From Streptomyces sp. MMG1533 (lineage in GTDB: Bacteria; Actinomycetota; Actinomycetes; Streptomycetales; Streptomycetaceae), in contig NZ_LGDG01000213.1 of the NCBI RefSeq assembly GCF_001279775.1, positions 62,001 through 126,000 of the forward strand: a stretch of DNA of 64,000 nucleotides. Direction: 5' to 3'. The notes under the pieces are model-generated. The model worked only from the letters and a program-made list of their open reading frames with translations. It ran no database searches and had not been told where the DNA came from. A program made the position numbers and the translations under genes. Numbering within the stretch: the first letter of the stretch is position 1; every line of letters begins with the position of its first letter. Below, one piece after another: positions 33,753 to 42,676 of this stretch.

Positions 33753-35465
33753 ATGAACTCGAACTACGCCGTCCCCGCCGTCGCCCTCGTCGTGGTGGCG
33801 ACCGTCCTCGTCGGCGCCTTCGGCCTGCGCATATCCCGTACCACCTCCGACTTCTACGTCGCCTCCCGCACCGTCGGCCCCCGCCTCAACGCGGCCGCCA
33901 TCAGCGGCGAGTACCTCTCCGCCGCCTCCTTCCTCGGCATCGCCGGACTCGTCCTGGTCCAGGGCCCGGACATGCTCTGGTACCCGGTCGGCTACACCGC
34001 CGGCTACCTGGTCCTGCTCCTGTTCGTCGCCGCTCCCCTGCGCCGCTCCGGCGCCTACACGCTCCCCGACTTCGCCGAGGCCCGGCTCGCCTCGCAGGCG
34101 GTACGGCGGCTCGCGGGCGCCTTCGTCGTGGGCGTCGGCTGGCTTTACCTGCTGCCCCAACTCCAGGGCGCCGGACTGACGTTGACCGTGCTGACCGGTG
34201 CGCCCGAGTGGCTCGGGGGAGTGATCGTCGCAGCCGTGGTCGTCGCCACCGTCGCAGCCGGCGGCATGCGCAGCATCACCTTCGTGCAGGCCTTCCAGTA
34301 CTGGCTCAAACTCACCGCCCTGCTCGTCCCCGCCCTCTTCCTGGTCCTCGCCTGGCAGGACGACGGAGCCCCGCGCCGCGCCTTCGAGGAACCGGCCACC
34401 TTCCGCGAACAGCGGGTCGTCCGCGTCGACGCGAGCCTCGACCTCAAGCTGGACGCGCCCCTGACCGTCACGGTGAGCGGCACGGTCGACGGCCGCCCGT
34501 ACGACGACCGGCGGCTCCGACTGCCCGTCGGTACCCATCACATCGAACAGGGCACCCGGCTCACCTTCGACAAGGGCGCCACCGTCCCGGCCGCCGACCG
34601 CGGCAGCAACGGCGGCATGTCGACCTCCCTGGCCGCGAGCCGCGAGGAACGCCCGCTGTATGCCACGTACGGGCTGATCCTCGCCACCTTCCTCGGCACC
34701 ATGGGCCTGCCGCACGTCGTCGTCCGCTTCTACACCAGCCCGCACGGAGTCGCCGCCCGCCGCACCACCGTGGCCGTCCTCGGCCTGATCGGCGCCTTCT
34801 ACCTGCTGCCGCCCGTCTACGGCGCACTCGGCCGGCTCTACGCCCCCGAACTCACCATCACCGGCGACGCGGACGCCGCCGTCCTGCTGCTGCCCGAGCG
34901 CGTGATCGGCGGCCTCGGCGGCGACCTGCTCGGCGCGCTGGTGGCGGGCGGGGCCTTCGCCGCGTTCCTCTCCACGGCCTCGGGGCTGACCATGGCCGTG
35001 GCGGGCGTCCTCACCCAGGACGTCCTGCCCTCGCGCGGCGTACGGCACTTCAGACTCGGCACGGTCCTCGCGATGGCCGTACCGCTCGCGGCGAGCATGC
35101 TGGTCGGCGGGCTGCCGGTCGCCGACGCCGTGGGGCTGGCCTTCGCCGTCTCGGCGTCGTCCTTCTGCCCGCTGCTCGTCCTCGGCATCTGGTGGCGGCG
35201 ACTGACCCCGCCGGGCGCGGCCGCCGGGATGCTGGTGGGCGGCGGCTCGGCGTTCGTGGCCGTGGCCGCGACCATGGCCGGTTTCCCGGGCACGGGCCCG
35301 CTGCACGCCCTGCTCGCCTGGCCCGCGCTCTGGTCGGTGCCGCTGGGCTTCCTCACGATGGTGCTGGTGTCCCTGGCGACGGCCGGGCGCGTACCGGCGG
35401 GGACGGCGGCGATCCTGGCCCGCTTCCATCTGCCGGAGGAGTTGCGGGCGGAGGTGAAGGCATGA
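33753..35465 (+). CDS. Sodium:solute symporter (acetate/ActP-like)
   Basis: A 570-residue transporter with about 13 membrane segments. SSF signature parts: DFYVASRTVGPRLNAAAISGEYLSAASF and YTLPDFAEARLAS; GGMRSITFVQAFQYWLKLTALL in the middle. Between roughly residues 210 and 290 is a hydrophilic outside loop (QDDGAPRRAFEEPATFREQR, then VTVSGTVDGRPYDDRRL) as in ActP-like carriers. Substrate probably a monocarboxylate. Overlaps the LytS gene by 4 nt. Confidence 0.92.
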   Translation: MNSNYAVPAVALVVVATVLVGAFGLRISRTTSDFYVASRTVGPRLNAAAISGEYLSAASFLGIAGLVLVQGPDMLWYPVGYTAGYLVLLLFVAAPLRRSGAYTLPDFAEARLASQAVRRLAGAFVVGVGWLYLLPQLQGAGLTLTVLTGAPEWLGGVIVAAVVVATVAAGGMRSITFVQAFQYWLKLTALLVPALFLVLAWQDDGAPRRAFEEPATFREQRVVRVDASLDLKLDAPLTVTVSGTVDGRPYDDRRLRLPVGTHHIEQGTRLTFDKGATVPAADRGSNGGMSTSLAASREERPLYATYGLILATFLGTMGLPHVVVRFYTSPHGVAARRTTVAVLGLIGAFYLLPPVYGALGRLYAPELTITGDADAAVLLLPERVIGGLGGDLLGALVAGGAFAAFLSTASGLTMAVAGVLTQDVLPSRGVRHFRLGTVLAMAVPLAASMLVGGLPVADAVGLAFAVSASSFCPLLVLGIWWRRLTPPGAAAGMLVGGGSAFVAVAATMAGFPGTGPLHALLAWPALWSVPLGFLTMVLVSLATAGRVPAGTAAILARFHLPEELRAEVKA

Positions 35466-36676
35466 GCGGGTTCCTCGCCGGGCTGTGCGTGGCGATCCTG
35501 CCTCTCCTGGCCGCCGGCTTCTGGCTCGGCCGGCGCACCGCACGCCCCCAGAACCTCGGCGGCCTCGGCACCCCCGTCGAACACGCCACCTTCCAGACCC
35601 TGCACACCGCCTCCCTCGCCGCGCCCCCGCTACGAGCCGGGCTCACCGAGGAGACCGCGCGCAAGTCCGCCCGCCGGCTGCGCACACTGCTCGGCACGGA
35701 GGCGCTGTGTCTCACCGACCAGGAGCAGGTCCTGGTCTGGGACGGCGTCGGCGACCACCACCGCACCGAGATCATGGAACGCCTCGCCGGCCCCCTGGAA
35801 ACCGGCCGCGGCGAGGCCTTCCGCCTGAAGTGCGACGCCCCCGACTGCCCGGTCCGCTGGGCCGTCGTCGCGCCCCTCACCGTCGACGACCGCGTCCACG
35901 GTGCCCTCGTCGCCTGCGCGCCCCGCGAGTCCGCCGTTCTCGTCCGCGCGGCCCAAGAGGTCGCCCGCTGGGTCTCCGTACAACTCGAACTCGCCGACCT
36001 CGACCAGTCCCGCACCCGCCTCATCGAGGCCGAGATCAAGGCCCTGCGCGCCCAGATCTCCCCACACTTCATCTTCAACTCGCTCGCGGTGATCGCCTCG
36101 TTCGTCCGCACCGACCCCGAGCGCGCCCGCGAACTGCTCCTGGAGTTCGCCGACTTCACCCGCTACTCGTTCCGCAGACACGGCGACTTCACCACCCTCG
36201 CCGACGAACTCCACGCCATCGACCACTACTTGGCGCTCGTACGAGCACGCTTCGGCGACCGCCTCTCCGTCACCCTGCAGATCGCCCCCGAAGTGCTGCC
36301 GGTCGCCCTGCCCTTCCTCTGTCTCCAGCCGCTCGTCGAGAACGCCGTCAAGCACGGCCTGGAGGGCAAGGCGGCGTTCGCCGGCAAGAGCCACATCAGC
36401 ATCACCGCGCAGGACGCCGGAGCCGAGGCCCTGGTCGTCATCGAGGACGACGGCGCGGGCATGGACCCTGTCCTGCTGCGCCGCATCCTCGCGGGCGAGG
36501 TCAGCCCGTCGGGGGGCATCGGACTGTCCAACGTCGACGACCGGCTCCGTCAGGTCTACGGAGACGACTACGGCCTCGTCATCGAGACCGCCGTCGGCGC
36601 GGGCATGAAAATCACCGCCCGGCTGCCGAAGTACCAGCCGGGGGTGCACTCTGCGGGCCGCCTGAGCAGCGGCTAG
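35462..36676 (+). CDS. LytS-type sensor histidine kinase
   Basis: A 404-residue kinase with one N-terminal membrane segment (FLAGLCVAILPLLAAGFWLG), a GAF-like soluble sensor (residues ~60-170) and the His_kinase domain: phosphoacceptor His in LRAQISPHFIFNSLAVIASF, then LLLEFADFTRYSFRR, and the ATPase with N-box CLQPLVENAVKHGLEG and GGIGLSNVDDRLRQVYG. It has only one membrane segment and no obvious outside ligand domain, so the symporter may pass the signal. ATGA overlap with the symporter. Confidence 0.94.
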   Translation: MSGFLAGLCVAILPLLAAGFWLGRRTARPQNLGGLGTPVEHATFQTLHTASLAAPPLRAGLTEETARKSARRLRTLLGTEALCLTDQEQVLVWDGVGDHHRTEIMERLAGPLETGRGEAFRLKCDAPDCPVRWAVVAPLTVDDRVHGALVACAPRESAVLVRAAQEVARWVSVQLELADLDQSRTRLIEAEIKALRAQISPHFIFNSLAVIASFVRTDPERARELLLEFADFTRYSFRRHGDFTTLADELHAIDHYLALVRARFGDRLSVTLQIAPEVLPVALPFLCLQPLVENAVKHGLEGKAAFAGKSHISITAQDAGAEALVVIEDDGAGMDPVLLRRILAGEVSPSGGIGLSNVDDRLRQVYGDDYGLVIETAVGAGMKITARLPKYQPGVHSAGRLSSG

Positions 36677-36679
36677 GCG

Positions 36680-36850
36680 TCAGGTGCTGCGGCTGGCCAC
36701 CATCCCGAGGGTGATCAGACCCAGCACGACCCAGCCGAACCACAGCCAGCCGTTACTGCCGAGCGCCACCGTGTAGGCGGTCACCGCGACGAGTCCGCCG
36801 ACGGTGAGCACCCCCATCGTTCTGGTCGAGCCGTCCGTGGAACCGGGCAT
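36680..36850 (-). CDS. Small membrane protein downstream of the Ser/Thr kinase
   Basis: A 56-residue protein with two short hydrophobic segments (VLTVGGLVAVTAYTVALG; WLWFGWVVLGLITLGMVAS). ATG 36850 has GAGGAGGG 7 nt upstream, overlapping the end of the kinase gene region. Unknown function. Convergent with the LytS gene, 3 nt apart. Confidence 0.7.
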   Translation of the reverse strand: MPGSTDGSTRTMGVLTVGGLVAVTAYTVALGSNGWLWFGWVVLGLITLGMVASRST

Positions 36851-36863
36851 CGCAACACCCTCC

Positions 36864-38819
36864 TCATGGTTCGTCCCCCTCCATGGTGCCCCCGTTCTGC
36901 CTCCGTACGGTGCACACGACGAAATGTGTGCCGTTCTTCCAGGGGCCCTCGCTCGTCCAGGAGCCCGCCGTGTACACCGACGGGTCGAAGCCGTAGTCGC
37001 CCGGCGGCACCGCACGCCCGCACGCCACATCGGACTCGGTGCGCGCTTCGGCGAGCGTGACGTCTGCGCCCAACCGGGTGAACCCGAGCACTTCCTCGTC
37101 GTGTGCCCCCTCGCAGGACACCAGCCGGGCGTCCCGGTTGGAGCGGACGTCCAGACAGTCCCGCTTCTGCATGGTCGCCGTGTCCGCGAAGGCCGAGCCC
37201 GTCTTGCGGTGGCCGCCGAGCGGTCCGTACACCGGCCCGTGCGCGCCCAGCACCAGACAGGCGGTGCGCCGCCCGGCGGCCCCGAAACCGTCCTCGCTGG
37301 GCACGACGGCGAAGCTCCGGACGTCGGCGAGCCTGTCCCGGACCTCCTGCGTCCGCTCCTCGCACCGCGTCGGCCCCAGGCGCCGCGCCTCGTCCGCCGA
37401 CGCGGCCTCGACGAACGCCAGCACCTGCCCGTCCGGCGCCTTGTCCCCGCAGGCCGGGTCCAGCGACAGCCGGGGCGTGCCCTGGAAGCGCTCCGCCCCC
37501 GCCCAGTCGGCGAGCACGCAGTCGCCGTCCCGCAGCGGCTTCGTCAGCCCCACGCTCGCTCCGTACGGCGGTCCGCTCCCGTCGCCGCCGCCGTCTGTGG
37601 TGCCCCGGTCCGCCAGGGCGTACCAGACGCCGCCCAGGGCGAGGACCATCCCGAGACCGCACGCGAGGACGGCCCGCAGGGCATGCGAGCGCTCACGCCG
37701 CCGCCTGCCGGACGCGGCCGGCGGTGAGGGCACGAAGGGCGGCCCGAACCCGTGCGGGTCCACGGTCGGCACGAACCCGGGCGGATCTGCGGTCGGCGCG
37801 AACCCGTGCGGATCAGCGGGCGGCGCGAATCCCCGCGAGGCCGACGCCGGCCCTTGTCCGGCCCCGTTCGGCCCGGTCGGCGGCGCGGGCACCCCCGCCC
37901 AGGGCGGCTGCGACCCCAGGTCGGTCTGGGTCCGGGAGTACGCCTCGGCCTGCGGCGTGACGATCTGCGACAGCGCCGCCTCCGCCTCCGTCGCCGACAA
38001 CCGCTCCCCGGGGTCCTTCGCCAGCAGCGCGGCCAGTACGGGCCCCAGCGCCCCGGCCCGTACGGCCGGACGGGGTTCCTCCAAGACCACCGCGGTCACC
38101 TCGGCGAGATGCGAATGCCGCTCGAAGGGGCCCCGGCCCTCGACGGCGTGGTAGAGCGTGCATCCCAGCGAGAACAGATCGGCGGCAGCCGTGGGTGCCC
38201 CGCCCGTGGCCCGCTCCGGCGCCAGATACCCGGCGGTCCCCACGAGCACGGACGCCAGCGTGTAGCGCGTCTCGCCGGCGTCCGGCTGCACGGAGATGCC
38301 GTAGTCGGTGAGCAGGACACGACCGTACGGCGCCCCGGAGCGGTCCGGCGCGAGCAGGATGTTCGCCGGTTTCACGTCCCGGTGCATGACGCCCCGCTGG
38401 TGCCCGGCGGTCAGTGCGTCGAGTACGGCGAGGCCGACGCGGGCACACTCGGCCGGAGCGAGCGGCCCCCGTGTCCCGACCAGCTCACGCAGGTCGACGG
38501 CGCCCGCCACGTACTCCATGACGATCCACGGCAGCCCCTCGTGCTCCAGGACGTCGTGCACGGTCACCACATGCGGATGGCCGCGCAGCCCGGCCGCGTG
38601 CCGGGCCTCGGCACGGGCCCGGGCGACCCGTGCCTCCCGGTCGTGACCGGCCTCGACGGGGTCACGGAACACGATCTCCTTGAGCGCGACCTCGCAGGCG
38701 AGTCTCTGGTCGTGGGCGAGCCACACATGGCCCATGCCCCCGCTGCCCAGCTGGTTCAGCAGCAGATAGCGGCCGGCGATGACCCGGCCCACTCCCGACG
38801 TCGGTGATCCTGAAGGCAT
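36864..38819 (-). CDS. Membrane Ser/Thr protein kinase (PknB type) with an outside Cys-paired domain
   Basis: A 651-residue kinase. Residues ~10-275 hold the kinase domain: Gly-rich LGSGGMGHVW, VALKE (ATP Lys), catalytic loop VMHRDVKPANIL and metal loop LTDYG (Tyr for the usual Phe of DFG), then LVGTAGYLAPER. A Pro/Gly-rich linker with 9-residue repeats precedes one membrane segment (about residues 410-430) and a ~220-residue outside domain with paired Cys (DGDCVLADW; DPACGDKAP; KRDCLDVRS; FVVCTV), as in Streptomyces septum-formation/LppU-like regions. 22 nt downstream of the DUF6777 lipoprotein gene. Confidence 0.92.
   Translation of the reverse strand: MPSGSPTSGVGRVIAGRYLLLNQLGSGGMGHVWLAHDQRLACEVALKEIVFRDPVEAGHDREARVARARAEARHAAGLRGHPHVVTVHDVLEHEGLPWIVMEYVAGAVDLRELVGTRGPLAPAECARVGLAVLDALTAGHQRGVMHRDVKPANILLAPDRSGAPYGRVLLTDYGISVQPDAGETRYTLASVLVGTAGYLAPERATGGAPTAAADLFSLGCTLYHAVEGRGPFERHSHLAEVTAVVLEEPRPAVRAGALGPVLAALLAKDPGERLSATEAEAALSQIVTPQAEAYSRTQTDLGSQPPWAGVPAPPTGPNGAGQGPASASRGFAPPADPHGFAPTADPPGFVPTVDPHGFGPPFVPSPPAASGRRRRERSHALRAVLACGLGMVLALGGVWYALADRGTTDGGGDGSGPPYGASVGLTKPLRDGDCVLADWAGAERFQGTPRLSLDPACGDKAPDGQVLAFVEAASADEARRLGPTRCEERTQEVRDRLADVRSFAVVPSEDGFGAAGRRTACLVLGAHGPVYGPLGGHRKTGSAFADTATMQKRDCLDVRSNRDARLVSCEGAHDEEVLGFTRLGADVTLAEARTESDVACGRAVPPGDYGFDPSVYTAGSWTSEGPWKNGTHFVVCTVRRQNGGTMEGDEP
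37746..37835 (-). repeat. 27-bp tandem repeat in the kinase linker
   Basis: Three full copies (37746-37772, 37773-37799, 37800-37826) and a partial one. Each encodes a 9-residue unit of the form P-T-[AV]-D-P-[HP]-G-F-[AV]. Confidence 0.8.
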
Positions 38820-38841
38820 CCGGTGACTCCCGGTTCTGCGG

Positions 38842-40350
38842 CTACGTGGTCGCTCCGGCGGACTCGCTGCCCGCCGGAGCGCTCGTGACCGGTTCGCTGC
38901 TCGCCGGTTCGCTGGTGACGGGCGCGCCGGCCGGCGGGCGCGCGCTGCTGGTGACCGGGTCACTGGCCGGGGGCGAGCTGCTCACCTCCGGCGGCGAACT
39001 GGTCGGAGGGTCCGGGGGAGGCGGAGGGGGTGGCGGCGGACTCGTCGAAGGAGGCGCGGAGCCGGGCGGCCGGCTGGACGGCCCGGCCGTGTCCGCGGAA
39101 CTGCTCGGCGGGCTCGACGAGGGCGGATCGGCGCTCGACGGCTTGCCCGACCCGGGCGACCCCGAACCGGACGACGTACCGGACGAGGGAGCCGAGGGAG
39201 AAACCCCGGGCCCACTGCTTGACGGCGTCGGTGTGGTGGACGCCCCGGAGGACCCGGGCGGCGATGGGGGAGCGGCGGACCCGGCGGACGTGCCCGCCGA
39301 CGTGCCCGCCGACGTGCCCGAGGAGGCGCCCGAGGAGGCGCCCGAGGAGGTGCCTGCGGACGTGCCCGCGGAGGTACCCCCCGGCCCGCCTCCGCCGGAC
39401 TCACCCCCGGCCACGCTCAGCGTCACGTACTCCCCGAACCGAAGCTCGCTCCCCGCGGGCGGATCGGACGCGGTGACCCTGGCCCCGTCCGGCGGCCGCC
39501 CCTTCCCCTCGTACCCGGCCGCCAGTCCCGAGTCGGCCAGCTGCCGGCTCGCCTGCCCGAACGTCGCCCCGGCGAGCTTCGGCACCGCGCGCCGCTGCCG
39601 CGTGTCGAACGTGGAGTCGTCCTCGCCCGTCGTGCCCACCGGCCGGTTGATACCCCGCTCGGGTTCCCGGACGTCGACGAGGGCGATCCGCTCCAGCGCC
39701 CGGGGTGCGGGCCGCACGGCCACCACCTGGGAGCGCTCGTATCCCTGCCATTTCTCGTTGCCGTCCTCGAACTCGACCGAGATCCGGCTCGTGTCACCCT
39801 CGAACGGCCGCAGCGGATTTCCGCACGAGCACTTCACGGCCGGCTGCCCCTGCCGATCCACGAGAATCGCGATTCCCGCCTGGAGCAGCGAGTCGTAGGG
39901 GACGGCCTTTCCCTTTTTGTAGTCGTGGTTCTTCACGAGAGTGTCGTGGCGCAACAGAACAGGTGTGAGTCGATCCAGATAATCCGGAATCTCGTTCTTC
40001 GAGATCTCCAGGGCACGCGCCCATGCCCGTGCCTTCTGGTCGTTCCCGGGATCGGTGAGGAACTGTTCGAGCCGTTCGACGTCACAGATCGTCGGCTGCT
40101 TCGAACCCCCGTACAGACCGGGTGTGTCCCCCTGTTGCAAGCCGCCGTGCGCGGCCCGCGACCGGACCTGGGCGTCCCGGCCGAGTCCGCTGTTCTCGTC
40201 GAAGAACGGCGCCAGTGAGGGCACGCCCGCGGCGACCGCCTTCACCACGGTCAACGGCGTCTGGCCGTCGCAGCCGCTCAGCGTGAGAACGAAAACCAGG
40301 AAGCAGGCAATCCTTTTCCCGGCCCTTTGCATAAATGCGCGAAGTGTCAT
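38842..40350 (-). CDS. Lipoprotein with DUF6777-like and PASTA-like domains and a Ser/Pro/Gly-rich tail
   Basis: A 502-residue lipoprotein. The signal peptide (MTLRAFMQRAGKRIACFLVF) ends in lipobox LSGC, Cys at about residue 27. Residues ~60-215 follow the DUF6777 pattern (DTPGLYGGSKQPTICDVERL; LLRHDTLVKNHDYKKGKAVP; AVKCSCGNPLRPFEG). Residues ~255-320 resemble one PASTA domain (AVPKLAGATFGQASRQLADS; VTASDPPAGSELRFGEYVTL). The last ~180 residues are Ser/Thr/Gly/Pro repeats. The DUF6777 part has more A/T than its neighbours. Cotranscribed with the kinase downstream. Confidence 0.82.
   Translation of the reverse strand: MTLRAFMQRAGKRIACFLVFVLTLSGCDGQTPLTVVKAVAAGVPSLAPFFDENSGLGRDAQVRSRAAHGGLQQGDTPGLYGGSKQPTICDVERLEQFLTDPGNDQKARAWARALEISKNEIPDYLDRLTPVLLRHDTLVKNHDYKKGKAVPYDSLLQAGIAILVDRQGQPAVKCSCGNPLRPFEGDTSRISVEFEDGNEKWQGYERSQVVAVRPAPRALERIALVDVREPERGINRPVGTTGEDDSTFDTRQRRAVPKLAGATFGQASRQLADSGLAAGYEGKGRPPDGARVTASDPPAGSELRFGEYVTLSVAGGESGGGGPGGTSAGTSAGTSSGASSGASSGTSAGTSAGTSAGSAAPPSPPGSSGASTTPTPSSSGPGVSPSAPSSGTSSGSGSPGSGKPSSADPPSSSPPSSSADTAGPSSRPPGSAPPSTSPPPPPPPPPDPPTSSPPEVSSSPPASDPVTSSARPPAGAPVTSEPASSEPVTSAPAGSESAGATT
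39287..39382 (-). repeat. 12-bp minisatellite in the lipoprotein tail
   Basis: Eight 12-bp units related to GACGTGCCCGCC and GAGGCGCCCGAG (plus strand). On the minus strand they give Gly-Thr-Ser-Ala and Gly-Ala-Ser-Ser units. A long open frame on the plus strand across here is a by-product. Confidence 0.85.
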
Positions 40351-40407
40351 CACCGCTCCCCCCGGCGGTTCCCCCATAGCGCTTCATGCTACTGAATAAG
40401 AGGCCTT

Positions 40408-41358
40408 TCAACGCCCACGTGCGTTCAATGAGGCCAAATAGGCGTTGTATGCCTCGAGTTCCTTGTCGCCGTCCCGGTCGGCGGCCCGGTCCTGGCGCTT
40501 GGCCTGCCGCTGCTCGGAGCCGTACCACTGGAACAACAGGGCGATCAGCACCAGCACGGACGGGATCTCACTGAACGCCCATGCGATACCGCCGGCCGCG
40601 TTCTGGTCGGAGAGCGCGTCGATGGCGAGCGAGGCGGGCGGGTTCTTGAACGTCTCGACCATGGGCTCGGACGCCATCATCAGCGCGATCCCGAAGAACG
40701 CGTGGAACGGCATGCCCGCGAACAGCTCCAGCATCCGCATCAGGTAGCCGGGCCGGTTGGGGCCGGGATCCACGCCCATGATCGGCCAGAAGAACACGAC
40801 GCCGACCGCGAGGAAGTGCACCATCATCGCGATGTGCCCGGTCTTGGAGCCCATCAGGAAGTCGAAGATCGGCGTGAAGTAGAGCGCATACAGGCTCGCG
40901 ATGAACAACGGGATGGTGAACGCCGGGTGCGTGATGATCCGCATGTACCGGCTGTGCAGGAACATCAGCAGCACCTCGCGCGGCCCCTTGCGGCCCCGGC
41001 CGGCGGCCGGCAGCGCACGCAGCGCAAGAGTGACGGGGGCTCCGAGCAACAGCAGGATCGGCGACAGCATGCTGATCACCATGTGCTGCACCATGTGCAC
41101 GCTGAACATGACCATCCCGTAGTCGTTCAGCCCGGTGCACATCACGAGCCCGATGGACAGCACACCCACGACATACGCGACCGTCCGCCCCACCGGCCAG
41201 GCGTCCCCACGCCGCCGCAGGCGCACGACCCCCCACCCGTACAGCGCCAGCCCCACCAGGCAGGCCACGAGGAAGAACGGGTCCGGCGACCACTGAAGAC
41301 CCCGCCCCAGCGTGAACGGCGGCAGATCCATGGTCATGCCGTGCCCGCTGTGATCCAT
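40408..41358 (-). CDS. CtaG-like cytochrome c oxidase assembly factor (caa3_CtaG)
   Basis: A 316-residue integral membrane protein with eight or nine segments. Family landmarks: MDHSGHGMTMDLPPF, HMVQHMVISMLSPILLLLGA (His near a membrane face), and HPAFTIPLFIASLYALYFTP. The His/Met-rich N-terminus fits copper. By family it helps assemble caa3-type oxidase or handles copper. ATG 41358 has AGGAG upstream. Single gene. Confidence 0.88.
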   Translation of the reverse strand: MDHSGHGMTMDLPPFTLGRGLQWSPDPFFLVACLVGLALYGWGVVRLRRRGDAWPVGRTVAYVVGVLSIGLVMCTGLNDYGMVMFSVHMVQHMVISMLSPILLLLGAPVTLALRALPAAGRGRKGPREVLLMFLHSRYMRIITHPAFTIPLFIASLYALYFTPIFDFLMGSKTGHIAMMVHFLAVGVVFFWPIMGVDPGPNRPGYLMRMLELFAGMPFHAFFGIALMMASEPMVETFKNPPASLAIDALSDQNAAGGIAWAFSEIPSVLVLIALLFQWYGSEQRQAKRQDRAADRDGDKELEAYNAYLASLNARGR

Positions 41359-41412
41359 CCAACGGCTCCTGATTCGTGGGGGTTGTGCGTTTGTGTCCGC
41401 ACACAGACTAGA

Positions 41413-41446
41413 ACTGCCCCCGGCGACCCTTGTCACCGGGGGCAGT
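41413..41446 (-). terminator. Terminator downstream of CtaG promoter region / upstream of pfkA stop
   Basis: 15-bp arms with one mismatch (41413-41427 and 41432-41446, 4-nt loop). It lies 16 nt past the pfkA stop on the minus strand and so ends pfkA transcription before the CtaG gene. Confidence 0.8.
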
Positions 41447-41461
41447 GCGGTCAGCCGCGGA

Positions 41462-42487
41462 TCACAGCACGCACTCGGCCTCTTCGTAACGCTCGGCCGG
41501 AACCGTCTTCAACGTCTCCACAGCCTCGGCCAGCGGCACCATGACGATGTCCGTCCCCCGAAGAGCCGTCATCCTCCCGAACTCTCCGCGGTGCACGGCC
41601 TCCACCGCATGCCACCCGAACCGAGTGGCCAGCACCCGGTCGTACGCGGTGGGCGTCCCACCCCGCTGCACATGCCCGAGTATCACCGGCCGGGCTTCCT
41701 TCCCGAGCCGCTGCTCCAGCTCGATGGACAGCTGCCGCGCTATCCCGGCGAACCGCTCATGCCCGTAGATGTCCTTGGCGCCCTCGTCGAAGCTCATGCT
41801 GCCGGGCCGCGGCTTGGCCCCCTCCGCCGCCACCACGATCGCAAAGCGCTTCCCCGCCTCGAACCGCTCGCCGACCTTCGTGGTCAACTCCTCGATGTCG
41901 AAGGGCCGTTCCGGTACGACGATGGCGTGTGCGCCCGCCGCCATGCCGGAGTGCAGCGCTATCCAGCCGGTGTGGCGCCCCATGACCTCGACGACCAGCA
42001 CGCGCTGGTGGGACTCGGCGGTGGTCTTCAGCCGGTCCAGCGCCTCCGTCGCGACGCCGACGGCCGTGTCGAAGCCGAAGGTGACGTCGGTGACGGCGAT
42101 GTCGTTGTCGATGGTCTTCGGCACGCCCACGATGGGCAGACCGTTGTCCGACATCAGCCGGGCCGCCTTGAGCGTGCCCTCGCCGCCGATGGGGATGATG
42201 GCGTCGAGGCCGAGCTCCTCGACGTGGCCCCGGGCGCGTTCCACGCCGTCCCGCAGGTGGGAGGGCTGGACCCGGGAGGAACCGAGGATCGTGCCGCCGC
42301 GGGCCAGGATGCCGCTCACCGCGTCCAGGTCGAGCTTGAGGTAGTCGCACTCCAGGAGGCCCTTCCAGCCGTCCCGGAAACCGATGACCTCGTCGCCGTG
42401 GTCGACGACGGCGCGGTGTACGACGGACCGGATGACGGCGTTCAGGCCGGGGCAGTCGCCGCCGGACGTGAGGACACCAATGCGCAT
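41462..42487 (-). CDS. pfkA: ATP-dependent 6-phosphofructokinase
   Basis: A 341-residue glycolytic enzyme (fructose 6-phosphate to the 1,6-bisphosphate). ATP site GGDCPGLNAVIRS, the donor-discriminating GGEGTLKAA (Gly at the position where PPi-dependent enzymes have Asp), catalytic loop PKTIDNDI (Lys rather than Gly), MGRHTGWIAL and QRGGTPTAYDR. This Gly/Lys combination is the actinobacterial ATP-using type. From memory S. coelicolor has three such genes. Single gene with its own terminator. Confidence 0.95.
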   Translation of the reverse strand: MRIGVLTSGGDCPGLNAVIRSVVHRAVVDHGDEVIGFRDGWKGLLECDYLKLDLDAVSGILARGGTILGSSRVQPSHLRDGVERARGHVEELGLDAIIPIGGEGTLKAARLMSDNGLPIVGVPKTIDNDIAVTDVTFGFDTAVGVATEALDRLKTTAESHQRVLVVEVMGRHTGWIALHSGMAAGAHAIVVPERPFDIEELTTKVGERFEAGKRFAIVVAAEGAKPRPGSMSFDEGAKDIYGHERFAGIARQLSIELEQRLGKEARPVILGHVQRGGTPTAYDRVLATRFGWHAVEAVHRGEFGRMTALRGTDIVMVPLAEAVETLKTVPAERYEEAECVL

Positions 42488-42676
42488 AGCCCGAAATACC
42501 TTCTCGACGTGGGCCGGATCCGGACCACGTTGTCCGGCTCGATCCCGGCCACCCTAGCGGCAGGAGGGGGCGGGACCGCACCGTGCGTCCGCCTGCTGGA
42601 CGCCCCCGCTCACCTGTGCGGACGCGCCGTCAGACGGGCTGATGACCACTGCCTTGACAGCAGGTGTACGAGCGGC

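Noticed and set aside
38804..39898. Long plus-strand open frame (364 codons) with Asp-Val-Pro-Glu repeats
   Set aside because: It is the antisense of the lipoprotein gene's repetitive tail. The minus strand has a signal peptide, lipobox and recognisable domains, the plus strand none.
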